Assembly (NCBI RefSeq): GCF_001642795.1
Contig: NZ_LKEH01000031.1
Location: 1 to 64,000 of the forward strand
DNA length: 64,000 nt
Origin: Pseudomonas viridiflava
GTDB taxonomy: Bacteria; Pseudomonadota; Gammaproteobacteria; Pseudomonadales; Pseudomonadaceae
Reading direction: 5' to 3'
Position 1 is the stretch's first letter; each line of letters begins with the position of its first letter. The notes below the pieces were generated by a model. The model searched no databases and was not told where the DNA came from. It was given only the letters and a program-made list of their open reading frames with translations. This document shows positions 18,332 through 26,152 of this stretch, piece after piece. The position numbers and the translations under genes were made by a program.

Positions 18332-20113
18332 TTAGCGGTCCACGTCGGCCATAACGAAATCGATACTACCCAGGTACGCGATCAAGTCCGCGACCATGCT
18401 GCCTTTGATCACCGAAGGGATCTGCTGCAGGTGCGGGAAGCTTGGGGTGCGGATCCGGGTACGGTAGCTCATGGTGCCGCCGTCGCTCGTCAGGTAATAA
18501 CTGTTGATACCCTTGGTCGCTTCGATCATCTGGAAGGATTCGTTGGCCGGCATGACCGGGCCCCACGAAACCTGCAGGAAGTGCGTGATCAGGGTTTCGA
18601 TGTGCTGCAGGGTGCGCTCTTTGGGCGGCGGCGTGGTCAGCGGGTGATCCGCCTTGTACGGGCCAGCCGGCATGTTGCGCATGCACTGGTCGATGATCTT
18701 GATGCTCTGGCGCATTTCTTCCACGCGCACCATGCAGCGGTCGTAGGCATCGCCATGCACGGCCAGCGGGACTTCGAACTCGAAGTTCTCGTAACCCGAG
18801 TAAGGGCGAGCCTTGCGCAGGTCGAAGTCCAGGCCGGTGGCACGCAGGCTTGGGCCGGTAACGCCCCAGTCCAGCGCTTCTTTGGTGTTGTAGGCAGCGA
18901 CGCCAACGGTACGGCCCTTGAGGATGCTGTTCTGCAATGCAGCCTTGGTGTATTCGTCGAGGCGCTTTGGCAGCCAGTCCACGAAGTCCTTGACCAGTTT
19001 TTCCCAGCCGCGTGGCAGGTCGTGTGCAACACCGCCGATGCGATACCAGGCCGGGTGCAGACGGAAACCGGTAATGGCTTCGATCACCGTGTACGCCTTC
19101 TGGCGGTCGGTGAAGGTGAAGAACACCGGGGTCATCGCGCCCACGTCCTGGATGTAGGTACCCAGGAACAGCAAGTGGCTGGTGATGCGGAAGAACTCGG
19201 CCATCATGATACGAATCACGTTGACGCGATCTGGCACGGTGATCCCGGCCAGTTTCTCGACCGAAAGCACGTACGGCAGGTTGTTCATCACCCCGCCGAG
19301 GTAGTCGATGCGGTCGGTGTAAGGGATGTAACTGTGCCATGACTGGCGTTCGCCCATCTTCTCGGCACCACGGTGGTGATAGCCGATGTCCGGGACGCAG
19401 TCGACGATTTCTTCGCCGTCCAGCTGCAGGATGATACGGAACGCACCGTGGGCCGACGGGTGGTTCGGGCCCAGGTTGAGGAACATGTAGTCCTCGTTCT
19501 TGCCGGAACGCTTCATGCCCCAGGCTTCCGGATTGAAGCGCGCGGCTTCTTCTTCCAGTTGCTGTTTGGCGAGCGTCAGGCTGTAGGGATCGAATTCGGT
19601 CGCGCGCGCGGGGAAATCCTTGCGCAGCGGGTGACCTTCCCAGGTCGGCGGCATCATGATGCGGGTCAGGTGCGGGTGGCCCGGGAAATCAATCCCGAAC
19701 ATGTCCCACACTTCACGCTCGTACCAGTTGGCGTTTGGCCAGATACCGGTGACGGTCGGCACGCTCAGGTCGCCTTCCGACAGCGCTACCTTGAGCATGA
19801 CGTCGCTGTTACGTTCTATCGACATCAGGTGATAGAACACAGTGAAGTCGGCGCCCGGCAGTCCGCGGCGGTGAGTGCGCAGGCGCTCGTCCACGCCATG
19901 CAGGTCGTAGAGCATGGAATAGGGCTTGGACACCTGACGCAGGAACGTCAGGATTTCCACCAGTCGGGCGCGCTCGACCCACAGCACAGGCATGCCGGTG
20001 CGGGTCGTCTGCGCCGTGAAGGCCTCGGCGCCAAAACGGTTGTTCAGTTCAACGACGACGTCTTGGTCGTCAGCCTTGTAAGGCGGGATGTACAGAGCGT
20101 TGTCTGCAGTCAT
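18332..20113 (-). CDS. nuoC: NADH-quinone oxidoreductase fused subunit C/D
   Basis: A 593-residue fusion of NuoC (about 1-190) and NuoD (about 210-593), the form found in enterobacteria and pseudomonads; also called nuoCD. The C part contains the ERE-W-DMFGI-F-GHP motif; the D part has the GPNHPSAHG segment, the quinone-pocket histidine and the C-terminal SIDFVMADVDR ending. An in-frame TTG lies 9 bases upstream; the ATG at 20113 gives the family N terminus MTADNALY. Confidence 0.96.
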   Translation of the reverse strand: MTADNALYIPPYKADDQDVVVELNNRFGAEAFTAQTTRTGMPVLWVERARLVEILTFLRQVSKPYSMLYDLHGVDERLRTHRRGLPGADFTVFYHLMSIERNSDVMLKVALSEGDLSVPTVTGIWPNANWYEREVWDMFGIDFPGHPHLTRIMMPPTWEGHPLRKDFPARATEFDPYSLTLAKQQLEEEAARFNPEAWGMKRSGKNEDYMFLNLGPNHPSAHGAFRIILQLDGEEIVDCVPDIGYHHRGAEKMGERQSWHSYIPYTDRIDYLGGVMNNLPYVLSVEKLAGITVPDRVNVIRIMMAEFFRITSHLLFLGTYIQDVGAMTPVFFTFTDRQKAYTVIEAITGFRLHPAWYRIGGVAHDLPRGWEKLVKDFVDWLPKRLDEYTKAALQNSILKGRTVGVAAYNTKEALDWGVTGPSLRATGLDFDLRKARPYSGYENFEFEVPLAVHGDAYDRCMVRVEEMRQSIKIIDQCMRNMPAGPYKADHPLTTPPPKERTLQHIETLITHFLQVSWGPVMPANESFQMIEATKGINSYYLTSDGGTMSYRTRIRTPSFPHLQQIPSVIKGSMVADLIAYLGSIDFVMADVDR

Positions 20114-20187
20114 AGGTCTCAATCACTTCGGTCAACGTACAGAATCAACCCCGGTTCCTGTCTTTTTTATAAGAAGAACGGGCTGGA

Positions 20188-20862
20188 TCAGACTTCGTCG
20201 GGGCTGCGCAGGTTGGTGACCTGAATACGCTGTTCGCGGCGCTGTTCCTTTTGCGACGGCATGTCGGCGCGATAGACGCCTTGATCACCGACGACCCAGG
20301 AAAGTGGGCGACGCTCCTGGCCGATGGATTCCTGCAGCAGCATCAGGCCTTGCAGGAATGCCTCGGGGCGGGGCGGGCAGCCGGGCACGTAGACATCCAC
20401 GGGGAGGAACTTGTCCACACCTTGAACCACGGAATAGATGTCGTACATGCCACCGGAGTTGGCACAGGCGCCCATGGAAATGACCCACTTCGGTTCAAGC
20501 ATCTGTTCGTACAGACGCTGAATGATGGGAGCCATCTTCAGGAAAGGCGTACCGGCGATTACCATGAAATCCGCCTGACGTGGCGAAGCCCGGATAACCT
20601 CGGCGCCAAAGCGCGCGATGTCGTGAGGAGCCGTGAAGGCGGTGGTCATTTCCACGTAGCAGCACGACAGGCCGAAGTTGTAAGGCCACAGGGAGTTTTT
20701 CCGCCCCCAGTTGACCGCACCGTTCAGCACGTCTTCAAGCTTGCCCATGAAAATGTTTTTGTGGACTTGATCTTCTAACGGATCGGAAACGGTTTCCCGT
20801 TTGCCGATGGGGTACTGCTCGTTAGGAGCGTCCGGGTCGATCCTTGTAAGGTTGTATTGCAT
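20188..20862 (-). CDS. nuoB: NADH-quinone oxidoreductase subunit B
   Basis: A 224-residue subunit holding cluster N2, the last iron-sulfur centre before quinone. The ligands are in place: the tandem Cys-Cys in NFGLSCCYVE, one Cys in SMGACANSGG and one in VPGCPPRPE. The ATG at 20862 is chosen over an in-frame TTG two codons earlier. A residue often Cys in close relatives (GTCF) is Pro here (GTPFLKMAP); that position is not a cluster ligand. A 74-base gap separates it from nuoCD. Confidence 0.96.
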   Translation of the reverse strand: MQYNLTRIDPDAPNEQYPIGKRETVSDPLEDQVHKNIFMGKLEDVLNGAVNWGRKNSLWPYNFGLSCCYVEMTTAFTAPHDIARFGAEVIRASPRQADFMVIAGTPFLKMAPIIQRLYEQMLEPKWVISMGACANSGGMYDIYSVVQGVDKFLPVDVYVPGCPPRPEAFLQGLMLLQESIGQERRPLSWVVGDQGVYRADMPSQKEQRREQRIQVTNLRSPDEV

Positions 20863-20872
20863 CGCCAAAGCC

Positions 20873-21286
20873 TCATTGTTTCAGCTTCGCTTGTCGGTTA
20901 CGGCGACCTTCAGGAGCCCAATCAAGTGCTCCAACCCGCCATAGGTAGACAAGACCTGCCAACAGAATTGCTATGAAAACGAGAGCTTCGACGAATCCGG
21001 TCCAGCCGCTTTCGCGGACGGACACAGACCAGGCAAAGAGAAAAAGGGCTTCAATATCAAAGATCACGAAAAGCATCGCGACCAGATAGAATTTTGCGGA
21101 AAGACGCAGACGCGCGCTGCCGGTAGGCAACATGCCGGATTCGAAAGGTTCGTTCTTGCTGCGGCCCCACGCCTTGCTTCCGAGCAGGCTGGAGAGACCG
21201 AGCATGAAGGCGCAAAGGCCGACAACACCCAAAAGGAAAATGGCGAAGCCCCAGTTGTGGGCAATCAATCCTGTCGATTCGGGCAT
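20873..21286 (-). CDS. nuoA: NADH-quinone oxidoreductase subunit A, first gene of the operon
   Basis: A 137-residue protein with three transmembrane helices. The conserved loop motif [17 protein letters not shown] sequence (here [13 protein letters not shown]) and the acidic helix [14 protein letters not shown] are intact. It leads the nuo operon. Roughly 400 bases without genes upstream should contain the operon promoter. Confidence 0.96.
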
Positions 21287-21686
21287 GCTGGCAGTCCTTG
21301 TTAGAGAGCAAAGGTCTCTGTGCTTGATAAAGAGTCGAGGCAGTGACGAAATGTCGCAGAGCAGTCAACGCGATGATTTTATGTGCAAACAGTTGGCAAG
21401 TAAATTTTCTACATCAAATTTATTCAACGAATCAATCGGCTATAAGCCCTTTGAAAGGCTGTAGGGCCTGCCAGGCGGGCGTTACAGGGCTTTTCATCCA
21501 TTATGTATCAATCGGTCGAAAATGAATGAAACGCAATTTGAATGATAATTGATATCATTTGAGGGGCGCTGTAAGTTCTGCTTGCCATAGTTACGCCATG
21601 AGTTGATTAAAAGCCTGCAGATTTATCGCATTACGTGCAGCGGCTTACATTGTCCCGGATCAATACCGCGCATCGATACCCCGGAA
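21287..21686 (-). promoter_or_regulatory. Non-coding region upstream of nuoA
   Basis: No gene is seen. The stretch is AT-rich for this genome and must contain the nuo promoter. I could not fix a -35/-10 pair with confidence. It holds one clear inverted repeat, listed separately. Confidence 0.6.
21542..21558. promoter_or_regulatory. Inverted repeat upstream of nuo, Fur-box-like
   Basis: ATGATA-ATTGA-TATCAT is a perfect 6-5-6 inverted repeat. It partly resembles a Fur box (GATAAT-rich) but does not match the 19-base consensus well. It lies about 255 bases before the nuoA start, so its role is open. Confidence 0.4.
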
Positions 21687-21718
21687 TAAAAAAACCGCCC
21701 CTTGGGGCGGTTTTTTTA
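21687..21718 (-). terminator. aceA terminator
   Basis: A stem ACCGCCCC/GGGGCGGT flanked by a run of A on one side and T on the other, right after the aceA stop. The symmetry would allow use in both directions. Confidence 0.9.
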
Positions 21719-21739
21719 TCGAGCGCGTTGCCGGGTGGA

Positions 21740-23065
21740 TCAGTGGAACTGTTCTTCTTCAGTCGAGCCGGTCAGGGCGGTGACCGATGACACGCCGCCC
21801 TGGATCACGGTAGTCATGTCGTCGAAGTAGCCGGTGCCCACTTCCTGCTGGTGGGCCACGAAGGTGTAGCCCTTGGCGGCGTCAGCGAACTCCTGCTCCT
21901 GCAGTTTTACGTAGGCGGTCATGTCGTTGCGGGCGTAGTCATGCGCCAGGTTGAACATGCTGTGCCACATATTGTGGATACCCGCCAGCGTGATGAACTG
22001 GTGCTTGTAGCCCATTGCCGACAGCTCGCGCTGGAATTTCGCGATGGTCGCGTCGTCCAGGTTCTTCTTCCAGTTGAAAGAAGGTGAGCAGTTGTAGGAC
22101 AGCAACTGGTCCGGGTATTCCTTCTTGATCGCCTCGGCGAAGCGACGTGCTTCGTCCAGATCCGGTTTGGCAGTCTCGCACCAGATCAGATCGGCGTATG
22201 GCGCGTAGGCCAGGCCGCGTGAGATCGCCTGATCCAGGCCGGCACGGACCTTGTAGAAACCTTCCGGTGTGCGCTGGCCGGTCACGAACTGCTTGTCGTA
22301 AGGGTCGCAGTCCGAGGTCAGCAGGTCTGCCGCGTTGGCATCCGTACGGGCCAGAATAATGGTCGGCACGCCAGCGACGTCAGCAGCCAGACGGGCAGCC
22401 ACCAGCTTCTGAATGGCTTCCTGGGTGGGCACCAATACCTTGCCGCCCATGTGGCCGCATTTTTTTACCGAGGCCAACTGGTCTTCGAAGTGCACACCTG
22501 CAGCACCGGCCTCAATCATGCTTTTCATCAGCTCGTAGGCGTTCAGTACGCCGCCGAAACCGGCTTCGGCGTCTGCCACGATCGGCGCGAAGTAGTCGAT
22601 ATAGCCTTCATCGCCCGGGTTCTTGCCGGCTTTCCACTGGATCTGGTCGGCACGGCAAAACGAGTTGTTGATGCGCTTGACCACGGTCGGGACTGAGTCA
22701 ACCGGGTACAGCGACTGGTCCGGGTACATGGATTCGGCGGAGTTGTTGTCGGCGGCAACCTGCCAGCCGGAGAGGTAGATCGCCTGAATGCCGGCCTTGA
22801 CCTGTTGAACCGCCTGACCGCCAGTCAGCGCGCCCATGCAGTTGACGAAGTCCTTGTCAGGCCGGAAGGATGGCCTGGCACCTTGCGTGACCAGATTCCA
22901 GAGCTTGTCAGCGCCCATTTTTGCGAGGGTGTGTTCCGGTTGAACCGAGCCACGCAAGCGGACCACATCGGCGGCGGAGTAGGTACGGGTCACGTGTTTC
23001 CAGCGCGGATTTTCAGCCCAGTCTTTCTCGAGAGCCGCTATTTGTTGTTCGCGTGTCAGTGCCAT
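21740..23065 (-). CDS. aceA: Isocitrate lyase
   Basis: A 441-residue isocitrate lyase, first enzyme of the glyoxylate shunt, splitting isocitrate into glyoxylate and succinate in the cytoplasm. The catalytic loop KKCGHMGGKVLVP, with the essential cysteine near residue 204, is intact, as are the metal-site residues in the ARTDA segment and the NCSPSFNW motif. Length equals the short bacterial class. It is needed for growth on acetate and fatty acids and competes with isocitrate dehydrogenase, encoded about 7 kb away. A likely RccR operator lies upstream. Confidence 0.97.
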   Translation of the reverse strand: MALTREQQIAALEKDWAENPRWKHVTRTYSAADVVRLRGSVQPEHTLAKMGADKLWNLVTQGARPSFRPDKDFVNCMGALTGGQAVQQVKAGIQAIYLSGWQVAADNNSAESMYPDQSLYPVDSVPTVVKRINNSFCRADQIQWKAGKNPGDEGYIDYFAPIVADAEAGFGGVLNAYELMKSMIEAGAAGVHFEDQLASVKKCGHMGGKVLVPTQEAIQKLVAARLAADVAGVPTIILARTDANAADLLTSDCDPYDKQFVTGQRTPEGFYKVRAGLDQAISRGLAYAPYADLIWCETAKPDLDEARRFAEAIKKEYPDQLLSYNCSPSFNWKKNLDDATIAKFQRELSAMGYKHQFITLAGIHNMWHSMFNLAHDYARNDMTAYVKLQEQEFADAAKGYTFVAHQQEVGTGYFDDMTTVIQGGVSSVTALTGSTEEEQFH

Positions 23066-23455
23066 GGAGATAAACCTCTAGAAGTAGGTCTTGTTGGAAA
23101 GTCCTGCTCCGCCAAAACGCCTTGTTTATCGAAGGCACGGTAGATGGCTGCTCGCTGACAGGAAACCCTGGATCGGGCCGCCGGTTAACGGATGGCGATG
23201 GGTGAACGATGGCTCGAGGAGAGAGCAGGGTGCCGGGCATGACTCAGTCAAGTGGACAGTCTGGCTCGTGGATGCCGTTGTGCGTCACCAAAAAGCCTTG
23301 CCGGGTTACCGTTTACGCTTCCGTCCCTCGGGACAACTTCGTTCCAGTCGCAATCTCGTCAAACTGCCTTGTGGGCGGTGCGGACACGAATCGGCTCTAG
23401 TGGGTGAGTCAGAGCGGCGATTCGAAGGCCTGTTCAGGGCCTCTGATCAGCGGGA

Positions 23456-23481
23456 GCGAGGCAATCATGCCTCGCGATTTT
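23456..23481 (+). terminator. Terminator-like hairpin with no annotated gene before it
   Basis: A perfect 8-bp stem GCGAGGCA/TGCCTCGC with loop ATCA followed by GATTTTT on the plus strand. No plus-strand gene precedes it within kilobases, so it could end an unannotated small RNA running antisense to the aceA leader. Confidence 0.55.
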
Positions 23482-23498
23482 TGACCCGTCAAACAATT

Positions 23499-23524
23499 TG
23501 TAGTGCTTTTTAATAATCACTACA
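23499..23524. promoter_or_regulatory. Probable RccR operator
   Basis: TGTAGTG and CACTACA form an inverted repeat around a 12-base AT-rich spacer. RccR, the KDPG-responsive regulator in Pseudomonas, is known to bind TGTAGT...ACTACA sites and to control glyoxylate-shunt genes including aceA. Assignment rests on motif and neighbour gene. Confidence 0.6.
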
Positions 23525-23592
23525 TATCTGTTTGAAAGCGACCTACTGGTCATTAAAAGCCCCGCAGGTACTGGGTTTCAGGCATGCGCAGG

Positions 23593-24324
23593 CTATTCGA
23601 GGGTTTGCACCATCACGCGCAGTACCATGTCGTCCCGACCCTGGGTCGAATAGCGTTGAGCGACGCCGTTCTGGTCGGCCATCGACTGGTCGCTGCTGCT
23701 GGCCAGCGTGATCCATTCGCCGAGGCGACCGCTGACCTGGCTGTCAGTGCTTTGCACCTTGATGGCGTCAGGCCGCTCCTGGCTCATCCGGTCGCGGTTG
23801 GTGCTGATGTTCAGGTGCACCGTCTCGCCTGTGACGCTGGCGGTGACGTAAAACCCCTGAGTCACGTTGCGGTATTCGGTATTGCTCTGCGCGTAGCCAT
23901 AGGAATCGGTTGACGAGGTGGTCAAGGGCACGCTTTGTCCGACCTGAATGAGCGCTGGCGCACCCTCGGTGGCCTGTATCTGTTGCACCCCGCCTTCACG
24001 ACTGACTGTGCCGTAGTTGATGACCCGGGACCCATTGGCGCTGCGGGAGGCGTTTTCGCCGGTGTCCACGCTGATCAGCAAGCGCTTTGGTGCGGTATCG
24101 AGCTGCGAAATCAAGGTGCGAAGTTCTTCGATCTTGCGCGAATCAGCGTTGACGACAAGCTGGTTTCCATAGGCGCTGACCGTGCCGTCCTGGCCCAGAA
24201 AAGACTTGGCGACGGGCAGCAGATCGGCGCTGGTCCGGTAATTGAGCGGCACGACTTCCGTCGCCGCGAGTGTGCAGGTGCTGATTAGGATCAGCAGCGA
24301 GGCGAGCAGGGTACGTCCTGACAT
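23593..24324 (-). CDS. Secreted protein with a secretin N-type domain, no secretin pore
   Basis: A 243-residue exported protein. The ATG at 24324 follows a GGAG site and starts a signal peptide (MSGRTLLASLL..., cleavage near the TLAA at about 20-22). Residues 25-95 (PLNYRTSADLLPVAKSFL..., then a NADSRKIEELRTLISQLD helix) match the secretin_N/NolW-like ring-building domain found in type II/III secretins and PilQ. The remaining 150 residues are Ser/Thr/Gln-rich and contain no secretin beta-barrel. It is a single gene between aceA and a GNAT gene. Function is unknown. Confidence 0.8.
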   Translation of the reverse strand: MSGRTLLASLLILISTCTLAATEVVPLNYRTSADLLPVAKSFLGQDGTVSAYGNQLVVNADSRKIEELRTLISQLDTAPKRLLISVDTGENASRSANGSRVINYGTVSREGGVQQIQATEGAPALIQVGQSVPLTTSSTDSYGYAQSNTEYRNVTQGFYVTASVTGETVHLNISTNRDRMSQERPDAIKVQSTDSQVSGRLGEWITLASSSDQSMADQNGVAQRYSTQGRDDMVLRVMVQTLE

Positions 24325-24407
24325 GTCCAGTCTCCGCAATGATTGCGTAAAGCATGAGTGTGCCATGTTGTCGGCCTGTGGCGGGCAAGCTGAATGTCCA
24401 GATGGCA

Positions 24408-24470
24408 AAACGCCCCGACATTTGTGTTCCAGCATAGTCCGGCTGGAACAGGAAAATCGGGGCGTCATGT
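24408..24470. terminator. Nested double hairpin
   Basis: An outer stem ACGCCCCGA/TCGGGGCGT (24410-24418 with 24457-24465) encloses an inner stem TGTTCCAGC/GCTGGAACA. On the plus strand TTTTT follows; on the minus strand TTTT follows. It probably ends the minus-strand GNAT transcript; the elaborate nesting is unusual. Confidence 0.6.
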
Positions 24471-24509
24471 TTTTGTAGTGCGCTTTTTAACGCCTACATA
24501 CCTTGGTGC

Positions 24510-24932
24510 TCAGGCCTGGCGTACCATGTTCACGTGTGGCAGCCCTGCTTCGAGAAACTCGTCACTGACCACGGTGAAGCCAAAGCGCTCGTAAAACGCG
24601 ATGGCTTGAACCTGAGCGCTGAGTTTCTGCTCCTTCAGGCCGCGCTTCTCGGCCTCATTGATCGCAGCGGTCAGTAACGCTTCGCCGACTTTCAGGCCTC
24701 GCCAGTCCTTGAGCACAGACAGCCGACCAATTTCACCATCCTGCAGGAGGCGGGCAGTGCCGATCGGGTAATCGCCCTCTGATGCCAGGAAGTGCACGGC
24801 GTCCATGTCTTCCGAGTCCCACTCAAGCTCCGGCGGAACCGATTGCTCGGCGATGAAGACCGCATCGCGGATGCGCCTGATATCGGCGTTTTTTCTCTGC
24901 CAGTCTGCAACAGATACGGTGACTTTATTCAT
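24510..24932 (-). CDS. GNAT family N-acetyltransferase
   Basis: A 140-residue acetyltransferase of the ElaA/YjcF type. The acetyl-CoA loop lies in RLSVLKDWRGLKVGEALL and the C-terminal motif AIAFYERFGF is typical. The ATG at 24932 is preferred to a TTG two codons upstream. It overlaps the stop of roxA by 8 bases, so the two are co-transcribed and coupled. The substrate is unknown; it may be a small amine or a protein terminus. Confidence 0.88.
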   Translation of the reverse strand: MNKVTVSVADWQRKNADIRRIRDAVFIAEQSVPPELEWDSEDMDAVHFLASEGDYPIGTARLLQDGEIGRLSVLKDWRGLKVGEALLTAAINEAEKRGLKEQKLSAQVQAIAFYERFGFTVVSDEFLEAGLPHVNMVRQA

Positions 24933-26091
24933 CGGCAAATCCCAGGCTTCCTTGTTTTACGAGTTCGCAAAGCAGATTGCGTCCTTCGTCATCGGCCAAC
25001 CATTGGCCAAGGTTTTCGCTGTGCAGTGCATCGGCAGCGCAGATCAGTTTGAGCAGTTCGCGCAGGTTGCCCGGCAACAGGCGGCTCTGACCACTGGCAA
25101 ACAGTAGCAGATCATCGTCCACTTCCGACCAGGCCAGGCGTGCGCTCGGGTTGCGAATGAGCACTGCGCCCTGTTCCAGGCTGTCGAGCAGGTCTTCTTC
25201 GGCCAGTTCCGGGCCGGTCACCAGTTCAGGATAGCGTGGTTCGGTCATGAACTGGCCGAACCAGGTCAGCAGCAGGCGCTCGTCGCCCATGTGCTCGGCC
25301 AGTAAAGCCTTGAGACGGTCGAGTGCGTCATGCTGGATCTGATGAGGATCACTGACCGGCTGTGCGTCGGCGTCGGTATAGCGCTCTTCATCAGTGATGA
25401 ATTGGCTGAGGAAGTCGGTGAAGTGGGTCAGCACTTCGGCTGCCCCAGGGGCGCGGAAGCCTACCGAGTAGGTCAGGCAGTCGTCCACGGCCACGCCGCA
25501 GTGGGCCAGACGTGGCGGCAGGTAAAGCATGTCGCCCGGCTCCAGCGTCCATTCTTCGGTCGCTTCGAAGTCGGCAAGAATGCGCAGGTCTGCATGCTGC
25601 AGAAGAGGGCTGTCGGAGTCGCACATCTGGCCGATCTGCCAGTGCCGCTTGCCGTGGCCCTGAAGCAGGAACACGTCGTAATTGTCGAAATGCGGGCCGA
25701 CGCTGCCGCCGGGTGCGGCGTAGCTGATCATCACATCGTCGATACGCCAGCTTGGCAGGAACCGGAAGTGCTCCAGCAGTTCGCTGACTTCCGGAACGAA
25801 CTGATCCACTGCCTGGACCAGCAGCGTCCACTCGCGCTCAGGCAGTTTGCTGAATTCGTCTTCGGCGAACGGGCCGCGACGCAGCTCCCAGGGACGCTCG
25901 CCTTTTTCGATGACCAGTCGCGACTCGACCTCTTCTTCCAGGGCCAGACCGGCCAGCTCGTCTGCATCGATCGGACTCTGGAAGTCCGGCAATGCCTGAC
26001 GGATCAGCAATGGCTTTTTCTGCCAGTAATCACGCATGAAGACGCGCGCGCTGATGCCGCCCAGAAGTTGAAGAGGAATATCAGGATTCAT
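24925..26091 (-). CDS. roxA: Ribosomal protein L16 arginine 3-hydroxylase (YcfD/RoxA)
   Basis: A 388-residue JmjC-type 2-oxoglutarate/Fe(II) oxygenase. YcfD of E. coli hydroxylates an arginine of ribosomal protein L16. The iron triad is visible as HFD in VGPHFDNYDVFLLQG near residue 130 and His in LPPRLAHCGVA near 190. The N-terminal cupin is followed by a helical dimerisation and a C-terminal winged-helix-like region, as in the family. The ATG at 26091 gives the normal N terminus MNPDIPLQLLGG; an upstream in-frame extension is judged untranslated. Confidence 0.9.
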   Translation of the reverse strand: MNPDIPLQLLGGISARVFMRDYWQKKPLLIRQALPDFQSPIDADELAGLALEEEVESRLVIEKGERPWELRRGPFAEDEFSKLPEREWTLLVQAVDQFVPEVSELLEHFRFLPSWRIDDVMISYAAPGGSVGPHFDNYDVFLLQGHGKRHWQIGQMCDSDSPLLQHADLRILADFEATEEWTLEPGDMLYLPPRLAHCGVAVDDCLTYSVGFRAPGAAEVLTHFTDFLSQFITDEERYTDADAQPVSDPHQIQHDALDRLKALLAEHMGDERLLLTWFGQFMTEPRYPELVTGPELAEEDLLDSLEQGAVLIRNPSARLAWSEVDDDLLLFASGQSRLLPGNLRELLKLICAADALHSENLGQWLADDEGRNLLCELVKQGSLGFADE

Positions 26092-26108
26092 GTGTAAGCC
26101 CTTGAAAT

Positions 26109-26135
26109 GAAAACGCCCGGCACAGCCGGGCGTGT
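26109..26135 (-). terminator. purB terminator
   Basis: A stem GCCCGGC/GCCGGGC with a 3-base loop; on the minus strand it is followed by GTTTTC. It lies between the purB stop and the roxA start. Confidence 0.75.
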
Positions 26136-26152
26136 GCAAATTGTCTTGCGTG

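Larger units (their letters stand above)
23066..23592 (-). promoter_or_regulatory. Non-coding region upstream of aceA
   Basis: About 525 bases with no convincing gene. It contains the aceA ribosome-binding site (GAGG near 23073-23078 on the minus strand), a terminator-like hairpin on the plus strand and an inverted repeat that fits the RccR motif. The distance from repeat to aceA (over 400 bases) suggests a long leader or an embedded small RNA. Confidence 0.5.

Noticed and set aside
23091..23513. A 140-codon plus-strand open frame upstream of aceA
   Set aside because: Low-complexity Arg/Ser/Gly composition, no family resemblance, and it runs through the terminator hairpin and the RccR-like repeat.
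24474..24498. A second RccR operator near the GNAT gene
   Set aside because: The arms match over only five bases (TGTAG/CTACA), and the inner GCG/CGC pairing makes an RNA hairpin equally likely, so it is not listed as a site.
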